A stretch of DNA of 40,801 bases from NCBI GenBank assembly GCA_946011725.1, contig CAMGBT010000013.1, positions 1 to 40,801 of the forward strand, read 5' to 3'. Below are positions 1 through 7,314 of this stretch, in pieces. Below the pieces are notes generated by a model. It was not told the DNA's origin and made no database searches. It saw only the letters and a list, made by a program, of their open reading frames with translations. How positions within the stretch are numbered: position 1 is the stretch's first letter; every line of letters begins with the position of its first letter. A program made the translations under genes and the position numbers. The stretch comes from an uncultured Bacteroidales bacterium (lineage in GTDB: Bacteria; Bacteroidota; Bacteroidia; Bacteroidales; Muribaculaceae).

Positions 1-1
1 T

Positions 2-352
2 CAACTTCAGTTTCTCGAGTCCCCATTTGGACAAGCGCCGAAGCCTGTAGATACGCCCAAACCTGCCAAGCCCGCCGCACCCAAGCCACAAGCCGCGCCC
101 AAGCCCGCCGCACCGAAGTCGGCACCGAAGTCGGCGCCGAAGGCCTCTTCCGCCAACGTGCAATTGGTGCTCGAAAGCGTGCGCGGCACCGCTTTCAAGA
201 TTCTGGGCGTCCTCACCAAAGCCTACGGCCTGAGCTACGGCGATGCCGGCAAGTTCTTGCGCGACGGCTCCACCCTCCCGGCACTCCCCGCTGCCGAAGC
301 CGCCAAAGTGGCCGAACAGCTCCGCGCCATCGGCTGCGAAGTAAAAGGCTAA
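2..352 (+). CDS. Partial protein with C-terminal L7/L12-like domain (5' end outside window)
   Basis: Only the 3' end is present; the frame is open from base 2 to a TAA at 350-352. The visible part begins QLQFLESPFGQ, continues into a linker of about 35 residues built almost only of Pro, Ala and Lys, and ends with about 65 residues that resemble the C-terminal domain of ribosomal protein L7/L12 (VQLVLESV, then KILGVLTKAYGLSYGDAGKFL, then AAKVAEQLRAIGCEVK). The linker-plus-domain form and the different start of the protein argue against rplL itself, which lies in a ribosomal operon. In some bacterial proteins such a domain is appended to an SPFH or zinc-ribbon protein, but nothing here identifies the N-terminal part. 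Function is unassigned. Confidence 0.7.
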   Translation, partial: QLQFLESPFGQAPKPVDTPKPAKPAAPKPQAAPKPAAPKSAPKSAPKASSANVQLVLESVRGTAFKILGVLTKAYGLSYGDAGKFLRDGSTLPALPAAEAAKVAEQLRAIGCEVKG

Positions 353-432
353 CCGCCTCATCCCCACTCATCTACGCCTCAAATTTGCAATTCGCGAATC
401 GCAAATCACCCGCCACAATAATAGCCCTCATC

Positions 433-492
433 AAAGCTCAGAGCCGTTACAAAAAAGCCATCCATCAGCTTTTTGTAACGGCTCTGAGCTTT
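433..492. terminator. 23-bp perfect inverted repeat between convergent genes; copy 1 of an intergenic repeat
   Basis: Arms at 433-455 and 470-492 are exact reverse complements (AAAGCTCAGAGCCGTTACAA... and its mirror) around a 14-nt loop. Each arm has a run of A/T next to the loop. The hairpin lies between a plus-strand gene ending at 352 and a minus-strand gene ending at 560, so it could end both transcripts. The right arm plus its flank (469-499) recurs near 32881 and 40711, so it is also a member of a dispersed repeat. Confidence 0.65.
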
Positions 493-559
493 AGCGAGGT
501 ACAATGGAAATGCGACCCCGCCCGAGGGCGGAGCCGCATTGGGTCAAGGTCTATAAAGG

Positions 560-3500
560 TTAGAGGCGGATTTTGGTGGCGGTGTTGCCTTGTACGCGGA
601 TGTAGATGCCGGGGGTGAGGTTGGCCGGGTCTACTTGCACGCCTTGCAGGTTGAAGTAGATGGGTGCGGCGGTGTTGTCGCCGGATTCTATATCGATTAG
701 TGACGATACACACGGCAGAATTTGATCCGAAGGAGTGGTGCACACGGGCGCGTCGTTGGGCAGAGCGTACACGCGGTAGCCCTCGTCTTGGAAGAAGCAG
801 TGGAGGTTGCCGGCGTAGTCGAATTTGAGCTGGCCCACGCGAGCGCAGGTCGACGAGGGAATGTCGTACAGGTAAGTGAGCGCCGGGGTGTTGCCGCTCC
901 AGCTAACTGTGTAGATACAAATGTTTTGGGTGATACCGCCCAAGGCCAACAGCGAGGCATCGGCGTTGAGAGCCACGCCCGAGGAGCAGTCGATCGTCGA
1001 GGCGAAATCTTCGCCGGCGTTGTACAGCAGGTTGCCGGCATTATCGATGTAGATCAGCACCGGAGTGGTGGCGGAGTTTTCATCGAGCAATTGGGCGATG
1101 AAAGCGCCGTTGGCGGTGGTAGCCACGTCCACGGAGGAGTTGGTCAGATAGTTAGTGGCTGTGTATTTGCCGGCGAAGGTAGAGGTTGGAGCGGCGGTGA
1201 TTTGGTCGCTTTCGCCGATGGTGTAACGCACTAAGCTATTGGAATATACGTCCTCTTCGAAGGCCCACAGAGAGGTCTCGGCGCCGGTGCCTTGGAATGC
1301 AGCGCAGCAGCTGCCGCCGCCGATGGCCACACCGTTGTAGGTGTAGGCACCGCTGGCCGCTTTGGTGCCTTGGAGCATGTTGACGGGAGCGGCTGCGAAG
1401 TCGGTAGGATCAACGATCCAGTAGCCGGAGTTGGCATCGCTCCAGTCGGCGAACACGGCTCGGCCGCGGAGTTCGCCGCCACGGAAGGCGCTGTGCTTGT
1501 TGGTGGTGCTGAAGGGTGCGCCGGCGTTGAGGCGGGAGTATTCTTCGGCGTAATCGCGGCCGAACAGCGAGAAGCCTTGGCCGTAGCTGTATGCCACTAC
1601 GGTTTTACCGAAAGCGGGCGAGGTGGGGTCGGTGATGGGCACCACGCCGCCGCGGGTGGTGGTTTTGGAGAAGGTGGTCGATTCGCTGAAGAGCTTGGTG
1701 ATGCGGCCCACGGTGTAGCCGTTCACTTCCACTTCCCAGGTGTAGGATTCGTTGCCGAGTTCGGACTGATCAAAGTTGTATGAGTGCGAGCCTTTAGTCA
1801 GTTCACCAAGGTCGCGTACCATTTCCTCGCTGCCGGGTTTGCACGGGTGTAATAGGATGCGTACTTTGGCTGCATCGCCCGAGAGGCTGAAGCTCAGGGT
1901 GAAGGTGCCGTCTGCGAGCACGGCTTTCAGGTCGTAAGCATACTCTGCACGGGTGGCGGCGCCGTTGTTTAAGTTGGTGGTTTTCAGCTCGATAGCGCCG
2001 TTGGAGGAGAGTAACGATGAGTTGATGTAGCCCAGCAGCACGCTGTCGTCGGCATCGGTCACAGCCATGGTTTCGGCAGCCACGAACGCGGGCACCTCGG
2101 AGGCTGCCACGCGAGCGGGAGCGGCTGCCAAGGTCGGATTCACCTTTGAGCCATAGGCTAAGCCGGCGGAGATATTGAGCAGTGTGAAGCCGCCTTTGAC
2201 GGGTGCTGCGGCGTAGATGGTGCCGGCGTTGGCAAAGAAGGAGAAGCCGGTGGTTGTGGCATCAATCAAGCCCGACGACAGTTCGGCGCTCGGGTCGTAC
2301 ATGGTGCTCACGCCGTCGGCGCCGGCCACGAAGGTCCACTGGCTCAGCGTTTGGGTGGAGCCGCTGCCGGCCACTAACACGTTGTCAGTACCGAAGGGCG
2401 ATACGTACAAGTAAATTTTGTCGCCGAAGAGGGTGCGGGCGGTGGCGGTGCCGGCGTAGGAGGTGCGGCAGAATTCGTCGGTGTTGGCAGTGGCGGCGCC
2501 CGAGGTTACTTTCACGCGGCTCAGGCGCAGTTGCTTGGTCGTTGCGTAAGTTTCGGTGGTGAGATAGAGGTAACCGGCGGTGGAAGTGCCTGAGTAGCAG
2601 ATGGATTCGCCGGTGTAGGAGTTGTAATAGTTGCCGGCGGCGGTCACGTTGAGCCATGCCACGGGATTGCCGGTGGGCAGGCCATTGTCGTCGTTAGCCC
2701 ATTTGTACACGGTCACCGAGCCGGTGTTGTCGTCGTTGGTGCCGCCTAAGGGCGAAGCGATAAGCACGCCGTCGGTGGTGAGGGCGATGTCGGAGCACTT
2801 GCGGCCGCGGGAGGTGTCGAAGGTGGAGGACGAGCCGGAGTTAAGAGTGAACGAGTAGCTCATGCCGGTGGTGGACACGTTGGAGAGAACGGCGCCGGTT
2901 TCGGCATCGAGCACCACTATGTTGGGCTCGTTGGAGCTGTTGAGGGCGAGCACGTACACGCGGCCGTTGCGCACGATTGCGCGGCGGATGGTCTTGCCGC
3001 TGAGCTCGCTTACGGCGGTGGATTCGAGCGCTTGGTGGAAGTTAAGTTCGGTGTCGGGCAGGAACCAGCCGCCGGTCAGCGGGTCGGGGTAGTCGGAGTT
3101 GGCCACCTCCACCACTTCGGGCGGGATGTAACCGCCTTCGGGAGTGAGCTGGAGGTTAGTGTAGGCGATTGCGGCCGCTTTGACCGTTACCGACACGGAG
3201 CCTTCGGGATAACCCGGGCCGGATATTTTGATGGTGTAAGTGCCGGGGGCGAGGTTGCGGAATACGAACACACCGTTATAGTAGCCGTCGGTGGTGTAGG
3301 TGGCCAGCTTTGTGCCGGCGCTGTCAAAGAGGGTGGCGGTCATGCCGTTGAGCGGCTTGTAGGTGTCGAGCGTGCCGCTGCGGCCTGCGTATTGCGCGTG
3401 GGTGAAGGTCTCGGTGGCCGAACGCACCACGCCGTGGATGTCGCCGGTGGTGATGTCTGTCAAGCCGAAGTAGTCGGCGATGCCGTGGGCGTAGTTGGCG

Positions 3501-4321
3501 CCTTCGAGGTACGATGATTGCACGTTCATGGCGCGGTGGCGAGCCGGCGAGTAGGTGTGGCAGTAGCCTTCGACCAAGTAGCCCGGCACGCTGTGCTTGA
3601 GCACGCCCAAATAGCCGGTGTAGCCTAACGATGAGGTGGAACTGCTGCCATAGAATGTGATGTCGCCGCGGATGTTAGTGGAGGTGCTGCTCAACATCAA
3701 GTTGGAGTTGGCGATGATGTACGGCCACGCCTTGGCGGCCATGTTGTAGCAGGTGGTGACGAAGGTAGGCACGGTGGTGTAGGCCGACTTGTCCTTGCCG
3801 CGGTACAGAATTAGCGCGCGGTTGGCGTTGACATCGCCGGCCGCGTCGGAGTGGATGGAGATGAACATATCGAAGTTGTTGGCTTCAACTTCGGCAGCCA
3901 CTTGCGACAGCGAGCGATTGTACTTGGTGGCGTTGGCGGAGTTGGTGGTATTGGAAGAGGCATATGGGCCGCATTTCACACGGCTCATCACGATGTTGTT
4001 GCTCATATCCAAGGCGGCGCCAACGGAGTAGCGCACGGTGGTGGATTGGTTGAGCTTCGGGTCGAACTTCAAGCCGTAGGCGCGCAAGGTTTCCAACACG
4101 CCGAAGCCCTTCCACAAGTTGGTGTTGGATTCGAAGAAACTGAGGGTGTCGGTGTTGGTCGACGAGTACGAGTTGGGGTGGTTGACCAACTGCATCGGAC
4201 GGTCGTTAGCCGTCCACGAGCCATGGCCGGGATTGATGTACACGCGCAGAGACGAGGCGGTGACGGCGTAGGCCGACACGCCGATGGCTAATGCCATCAT
4301 TGCTGTGAGAAACTTTTTCAT
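560..4321 (-). CDS. Secreted N-acetylmuramoyl-L-alanine amidase with C-terminal propeller-like region
   Basis: 1253 residues. A signal peptide (about 1-20, MKKFLTAMMALAIGVSAYA) precedes an Amidase_3-type zinc amidase domain, which cleaves the amide bond between MurNAc and the stem peptide. The family ligands are visible: H33 in INPGHG, E64 in FFESNTN, H157 in ISIHSD, and the likely catalytic E251 in YLVEGYCHTY. A short carboxypeptidase-regulatory-like beta-sandwich follows (about 315-390, with GVFVFRNLAPGTYTIKI). About 800 residues of Ser/Thr/Gly-rich repeats then resemble a secreted beta-propeller. The end (YFNLQGVQVDPANLTPGIYI) resembles the short C-terminal tail of many Bacteroidales secreted or surface proteins. 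The gene starts 9 nt after the TAG of the upstream propeller gene, so the two were probably co-transcribed. The amidase call is firm; the function of the long C-terminus is inference. Confidence 0.85.
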   Translation of the reverse strand: MKKFLTAMMALAIGVSAYAVTASSLRVYINPGHGSWTANDRPMQLVNHPNSYSSTNTDTLSFFESNTNLWKGFGVLETLRAYGLKFDPKLNQSTTVRYSVGAALDMSNNIVMSRVKCGPYASSNTTNSANATKYNRSLSQVAAEVEANNFDMFISIHSDAAGDVNANRALILYRGKDKSAYTTVPTFVTTCYNMAAKAWPYIIANSNLMLSSTSTNIRGDITFYGSSSTSSLGYTGYLGVLKHSVPGYLVEGYCHTYSPARHRAMNVQSSYLEGANYAHGIADYFGLTDITTGDIHGVVRSATETFTHAQYAGRSGTLDTYKPLNGMTATLFDSAGTKLATYTTDGYYNGVFVFRNLAPGTYTIKISGPGYPEGSVSVTVKAAAIAYTNLQLTPEGGYIPPEVVEVANSDYPDPLTGGWFLPDTELNFHQALESTAVSELSGKTIRRAIVRNGRVYVLALNSSNEPNIVVLDAETGAVLSNVSTTGMSYSFTLNSGSSSTFDTSRGRKCSDIALTTDGVLIASPLGGTNDDNTGSVTVYKWANDDNGLPTGNPVAWLNVTAAGNYYNSYTGESICYSGTSTAGYLYLTTETYATTKQLRLSRVKVTSGAATANTDEFCRTSYAGTATARTLFGDKIYLYVSPFGTDNVLVAGSGSTQTLSQWTFVAGADGVSTMYDPSAELSSGLIDATTTGFSFFANAGTIYAAAPVKGGFTLLNISAGLAYGSKVNPTLAAAPARVAASEVPAFVAAETMAVTDADDSVLLGYINSSLLSSNGAIELKTTNLNNGAATRAEYAYDLKAVLADGTFTLSFSLSGDAAKVRILLHPCKPGSEEMVRDLGELTKGSHSYNFDQSELGNESYTWEVEVNGYTVGRITKLFSESTTFSKTTTRGGVVPITDPTSPAFGKTVVAYSYGQGFSLFGRDYAEEYSRLNAGAPFSTTNKHSAFRGGELRGRAVFADWSDANSGYWIVDPTDFAAAPVNMLQGTKAASGAYTYNGVAIGGGSCCAAFQGTGAETSLWAFEEDVYSNSLVRYTIGESDQITAAPTSTFAGKYTATNYLTNSSVDVATTANGAFIAQLLDENSATTPVLIYIDNAGNLLYNAGEDFASTIDCSSGVALNADASLLALGGITQNICIYTVSWSGNTPALTYLYDIPSSTCARVGQLKFDYAGNLHCFFQDEGYRVYALPNDAPVCTTPSDQILPCVSSLIDIESGDNTAAPIYFNLQGVQVDPANLTPGIYIRVQGNTATKIRL

Positions 4322-4330
4322 GGCTCGGGA

Positions 4331-5233
4331 CTATTTGAGGTTGATAATGAAGAGCTCACCTTGCAGGGTGGAGTAGGCAATGCGCTTGCCGTTGGCCGAT
4401 GCCGACGGATAGAAGGCAATCTGGCTGTCGTTGGTCAGAGTCTGGCGGTTGCCGTTGAGGTCGGCCACGACGATGGCTTACTGTGTGAAGTTGACGCCGT
4501 CATCATAATCTTCCATGCCCACCAGCAGGTCGTTGGTGAGCCATTTGGCGGCATTGAGGTAGCCGATGGGGCGCACGTTCGAGCCGTCGATGTTGCACAC
4601 GAAAGTGCCTTCGCCGCACAGACAGTACACCACCTTGGTGCCATCGGGACTTACGGCCGGCCAGATGTACGAGCCGCGGCCTTGCGGGTCGAGGGTGGTG
4701 GTTTCACCATTAATGGTGATTTCCAAATGACCATAGTTGATCGAAGCCACCGGCAGCGATTGCGCCGCGGTGGAGGCAAAACTACGGGCGCGTGCGCGTC
4801 CGTTTTCCACGGCGATCACGCCTGTGCGCGAGATTGCCACGCCGGCATTGAGGTGGCGCGACGGTGCTACAAGCTCCACTTCGCTACCGGTAGCGAAGTT
4901 CACGCTGTGCAACGAGTTCATACGAAGGTGCTCATCGGTAAAGGTCACGGCATTGAACACCACGTTCGCACCGTCGGGTGAGATAACCACTGTGGACGAT
5001 AATCCATTGTTAGTGAGCGTTTTGGTGGCGCCGGTGGCGATGTCCACGCGCGTTAGAGTGCCACCGCCCATCTCGCCAATCACGGCGAAGGACCCATCAG
5101 GGCTGATGGTGGCATGTTCGCTGGCGATGCCCTCCGGTAGCTGCACCCGCTGAGTCGACAGCGGTTCTACCAATTGAGCTTTCACCAACACAGCCATGGC
5201 AAGAGCCACGGTTACGGAGAAAAGTTTCTTCAT
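4331..5233 (-). pseudogene. Secreted TolB/WD40-like beta-propeller protein, interrupted by an in-frame TAA
   Basis: The gene starts with a signal peptide (MKKLFSVTVALAMAVLVKA) and has propeller blades marked by repeated SPDG motifs (ATISPDGSFAVIG, VVISPDGANVVF, AVSPDGTKVVY). Translation stops at TAA 4478-4480 after residue 251 (ending DGVNFTQ). The same frame continues without a shift for another 48 codons as AIVVADLNGNRQTL...FYPSASANGKRIAY...LQGELFIINLK, which is plainly the last blade, ending at TAG 4331-4333. One base change from a Tyr codon (TAC or TAT) would produce the TAA. The TAG lies 9 nt before the amidase start, the spacing expected of an operon. A sequencing error or a real strain-specific nonsense mutation would look the same; a stable truncated protein missing one blade is also possible. 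Confidence 0.8.
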
Positions 5234-5344
5234 AGGGGATTAATAGTTGTAATATAGGATTAAATAGTTGAAATAACGGTACTTAGATAATTGTCAGTTA
5301 ACGATTGGTATTCTAAAAAGGAAAAACCACAGCGGGTAAGACCT

Positions 5345-5425
5345 CAAAAGTAGGATTGTTGTTAAAGATAATTGCAAAATTATAACTTTTTGCAAAGTTA
5401 AGCAAAATTCTTCAAATCAACCAAA
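5345..5425 (-). promoter_or_regulatory. Two candidate Bacteroidetes-type promoters for the propeller-amidase pair
   Basis: On the minus strand, TTTG (5422-5425) lies 21 nt before TAACTTTG (5393-5400), close to the Bacteroidetes -33/-7 consensus. A second match, TTTG (5375-5378) 22 nt before TACTTTTG (5345-5352), is nearer the gene. They would give leaders of roughly 150 and 105 nt. The remaining 5234-5532 is AT-rich and holds no gene that I can support. Confidence 0.5.
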
Positions 5426-5453
5426 TTTTTCGCAAAAAAACCGCCAAAATAAT

Positions 5454-5495
5454 TCCAACAATTTTTACGCCCAATTTGGCCAATCATCATTTTAA
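5454..5495 (+). repeat. Direct repeat A, left edge of the AT-rich island
   Basis: A 42-nt sequence beginning TCCAACAATTTTTAC recurs at 10941-10982 in the same orientation with four mismatches. The two copies bracket the phage remnants, IS fragments and three-gene cassette. It may be an attachment-site-like duplication or a solo remnant of sequence that accompanies the IS. Confidence 0.55.
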
Positions 5496-5532
5496 TTAAT
5501 AATTAAAAAATAACCGGCTTCATTTTGGAGGT

Positions 5533-5901
5533 TCACCTATGCAGCCCTTTGAGATAGTGGTATGTCGTTGAAAATGATTTAAATACATCCCTGATAAAAT
5601 CACCCCTGCGCCAGACGGCGGCAGTAGCAAGACAAGTGTCGTAGCGGAGACCGCCGCCGAAACAGACTTCAGCATTGAATATTTGGCACGTGGAGAGCGT
5701 CTCATCGTCCTCGATGAGCTTCAATATGTCGAATGGCATATTGTTGTCGCCTCCCCACGGCATATAAGAAAGCGTGTCGTCGATGATGACCGGCACGATG
5801 TCAACGTCTTCTTTGAAGACCGCTGACGAGTTCACTTGAAACGCCGCCCGAGCCGACAGGTTCGGTAGCGTTTCGACCGAGTTAAAATTAAGCGAGTCCA
5901 T
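5533..5901 (-). pseudogene. N-terminal fragment of a phage portal-like protein
   Basis: 122 residues. The first 90 or so, with LPNLSARAAFQVNSS, SYMPWGGDNNMPFDILKLIE, DDETLSTCQIFNAEVC and GGGLRYDT, read like the start of the portal-type protein found in Bacteroidales phage-like elements. A portal protein would be several hundred residues long. Here the frame drifts into a Lys/Arg/Tyr-rich tail and stops at 5533, so it is a truncated remnant. The neighbouring 77-residue gene and the chimeric fragment at 6703 suit a decayed phage structural cluster. The portal assignment rests on recognising the motif pattern without a search. Confidence 0.45.
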
Positions 5902-5961
5902 AACATTGTAGTTTTTGCTACAAAGTTATGGACCCGCAATGCGTTCCGAAAAGACATAGAA

Positions 5962-6375
5962 TTAGTAATCAACTAAATACACTCCACCCCATATAGATAA
6001 TATTGCCATTATCCAAGAACATACTGATGGCAAAATTGAAAAATATGGTGGGATTTTACGATAGAGTTTTATCGAAATAATAAATCCCAATATAAACCAT
6101 ATTGAGTACGAGTTTATAATTAACCAAGCAATGGGAGCTAATTCATCATGTTTTACATTATCCATAAAAAGCGATCCATAGAAAACAAGAGGAGCACCAA
6201 TTATTGGCAGAGCAAAAATGAAAGTACTCCAAAAGTACCATTTGGCAACATTATATTTTTTCGATAACCCTTTGCCGCAAAAATATATACCAACAATCAA
6301 CCCAATTACGATTTTCGCAATTATTGAATATTGATAAATAAAAACAATAATGTCTTTGAAAGTAATTATTTCCAT
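5962..6375 (-). CDS. Small hypothetical membrane protein (about four TM segments)
   Basis: 137 residues and strongly AT-rich compared with the chromosome around it. Hydrophobic segments are visible at about 9-31 (IIVFIYQYSIIAKIVIGLIVG), 45-68, 80-102 (IAWLIINSYSIWFILGFIISI) and 110-134. No family is recognised. The gene lies between two phage-like remnants on the same strand and has its own good promoter only a few bases upstream of the ATG, so its transcript may be leaderless. It could be an accessory cargo gene; no function can be given. Confidence 0.6.
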   Translation of the reverse strand: MEIITFKDIIVFIYQYSIIAKIVIGLIVGIYFCGKGLSKKYNVAKWYFWSTFIFALPIIGAPLVFYGSLFMDNVKHDELAPIAWLIINSYSIWFILGFIISIKLYRKIPPYFSILPSVCSWIMAILSIWGGVYLVDY

Positions 6376-6379
6376 ATAG

Positions 6380-6410
6380 CAAAGTTACGAATAATCCGCG
6401 AAAAATCAAA
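6380..6410 (-). promoter_or_regulatory. Bacteroidetes-type promoter of the 137-residue membrane protein
   Basis: Minus-strand TTTG (6407-6410) is 19 nt before TAACTTTG (6380-6387), a full consensus match. The ATG ends at 6375, so the expected transcription start, 5-8 nt below the -7 box, falls at or next to the ATG and leaves no room for a ribosome-binding site. The -33 box overlaps the stop codon of the upstream 77-residue gene. Confidence 0.65.
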
Positions 6411-6639
6411 GAAATACTTCACAATCATTCACGGAAAATATGCAACAATCTCTGATTTTGCGGATTTGCCCTGACGAGAGCAATTTTATATTGCGAGTGC
6501 CGGCATAAAAATCGTAGCGGAGCGAGATGCAATTATGCAGGTGAAGTATTTCGCCGTTAGCTTTCCAAACTGAAATATCCACCGGGTCGCCGCTGTTAAG
6601 CATGGTGCGAGCCTTGGTAAAGTGTATTGCTTTTGACAT
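6406..6639 (-). CDS. Conserved hypothetical protein of phage-like type, 77 residues
   Basis: Small soluble protein starting MSKAIHFTKARTMLNSGDPVDISVWKANGEIL and ending GQIRKIRDCCIFSVNDCEVFL. I associate this kind of protein (a VWK..G.I motif, then ...GTRNIKLL.SGQIRK.RD) with the genes next to portal-like genes in Bacteroidales phage elements, but the family has no function that I can name. It lies downstream of the fused fragment at 6703 and upstream of the portal fragment on the same strand, as expected if all are leftovers of one phage module. It appears complete. Confidence 0.55.
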   Translation of the reverse strand: MSKAIHFTKARTMLNSGDPVDISVWKANGEILHLHNCISLRYDFYAGTRNIKLLSSGQIRKIRDCCIFSVNDCEVFL

Positions 6640-6702
6640 AGCGGTTATCGTTGAAAGTTTATCGTTTATCGAACCTCTCTAACCAATAACCACTAACCTA
6701 TT

Positions 6703-7089
6703 TTACCGAAAGGTATAATCATAAGGTTCTGTGAATATGCCTAAGCCTAAGGGATTTCGCTGTGCGATGCGGTTCTCCGCATATCGCCAGAAACCAACGA
6801 AATCAAACAACTTGCCGAACACCACCTTAGGGCCAACAATCGAAATTTGGTCATTGGACAAGCTCTCGATAAAATCCGAGACCTCCTGCTTGGGTGGTGG
6901 ATTGAACAGATTATAGAATGTACCCGTTTGACGAGCGATGAACTCGCGGGCTTGCTCAACCATGCGATCTATCTCCGTCTGGTCAGTTGAGCTCCCAAAA
7001 CTCCTAACCATAACATTGTTTCGCCCCCATTTTTGGAGGACGCGCACGCTGATGGAGCCTGATTTGTTCTTGGATTTATTGATAAACAT
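6703..7089 (-). pseudogene. Chimeric ORF: transposase N-terminus fused in frame to an unrelated C-terminus
   Basis: Starts at the transposase ATG (7087-7089, MFINKSKNKSGSISVRVLQKW) and matches the N-terminus of the transposase at 10830 almost residue for residue up to KLFDFVG (DNA match ends near 6792). It then switches to WRYAENRIAQRNPLGLGIFTEPYDYTFR and stops at 6703. The last part has no counterpart in the IS. Its place, directly upstream of the 77-residue and portal-like genes, suggests it is the C-terminal end of a phage packaging gene, such as a terminase, cut by the IS and a later deletion; that identity is inference. The frame stays open across the join, so a fused protein of 128 residues could be made. 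Confidence 0.6.
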
Positions 7090-7193
7090 AGTACAAAGAT
7101 ACGCCGCGTTACCCAAATTACCAAATCGCCAATAGCTAATTGGTTGAAAATCAGCGAAAAAAAAATCAGCAAAATAGTGACGAAAACAGGAAA
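6792..7193 (-). mobile_element. IS fragment, copy 1 (5' end only; IS1634-like)
   Basis: The 5' part of an IS, shared at high identity with copy 2 (about 10532-10937). It covers the upstream non-coding end, running to the GTGACGAAAACAGGAAA sequence near 7193, and roughly the first 100 codons of the transposase. Everything downstream of codon 100 is missing and replaced by other sequence. The family call comes from copy 2, which keeps the conserved C-terminal part. Terminal inverted repeats could not be defined. Confidence 0.6.
7094..7125 (-). promoter_or_regulatory. Transposase promoter in IS copy 1
   Basis: Minus-strand TTTG (7122-7125) is 20 nt before TATCTTTG (7094-7101). The box lies only 4 nt above the ATG at 7087-7089, so the transcript would be leaderless. 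In copy 2 the same box reads TGTCTTTG, one base off consensus. Confidence 0.5.
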
Positions 7194-7256
7194 GTGTATA
7201 TAAGAAAAAAATCAAAAAATCCATTTGGTACACTTTCTTTTAACATTCATTAATCT

Positions 7257-7284
7257 TTTGATAATCAAAATTTTTGTAACTTTG
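7257..7284 (+). promoter_or_regulatory. Promoter of the three-gene ATPase/STAS cassette
   Basis: TAACTTTG at 7277-7284 is an exact Bacteroidetes -7 box on the plus strand. The best -33 match, TTTG at 7257-7260, is 16 nt upstream, shorter than the usual 19-21. The expected start near 7290 leaves a leader of about 25 nt before the ATG at 7315. The box lies just outside the end of IS copy 1, so the cassette appears to carry its own promoter. Confidence 0.55.
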
Positions 7285-7314
7285 TATTAATTTACTTATA
7301 CACATAATACTCAA

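Noticed and set aside
5533-7089. An active prophage
   Set aside because: Only short or truncated phage-like genes remain; no integrase, capsid, tail or lysis genes are present.
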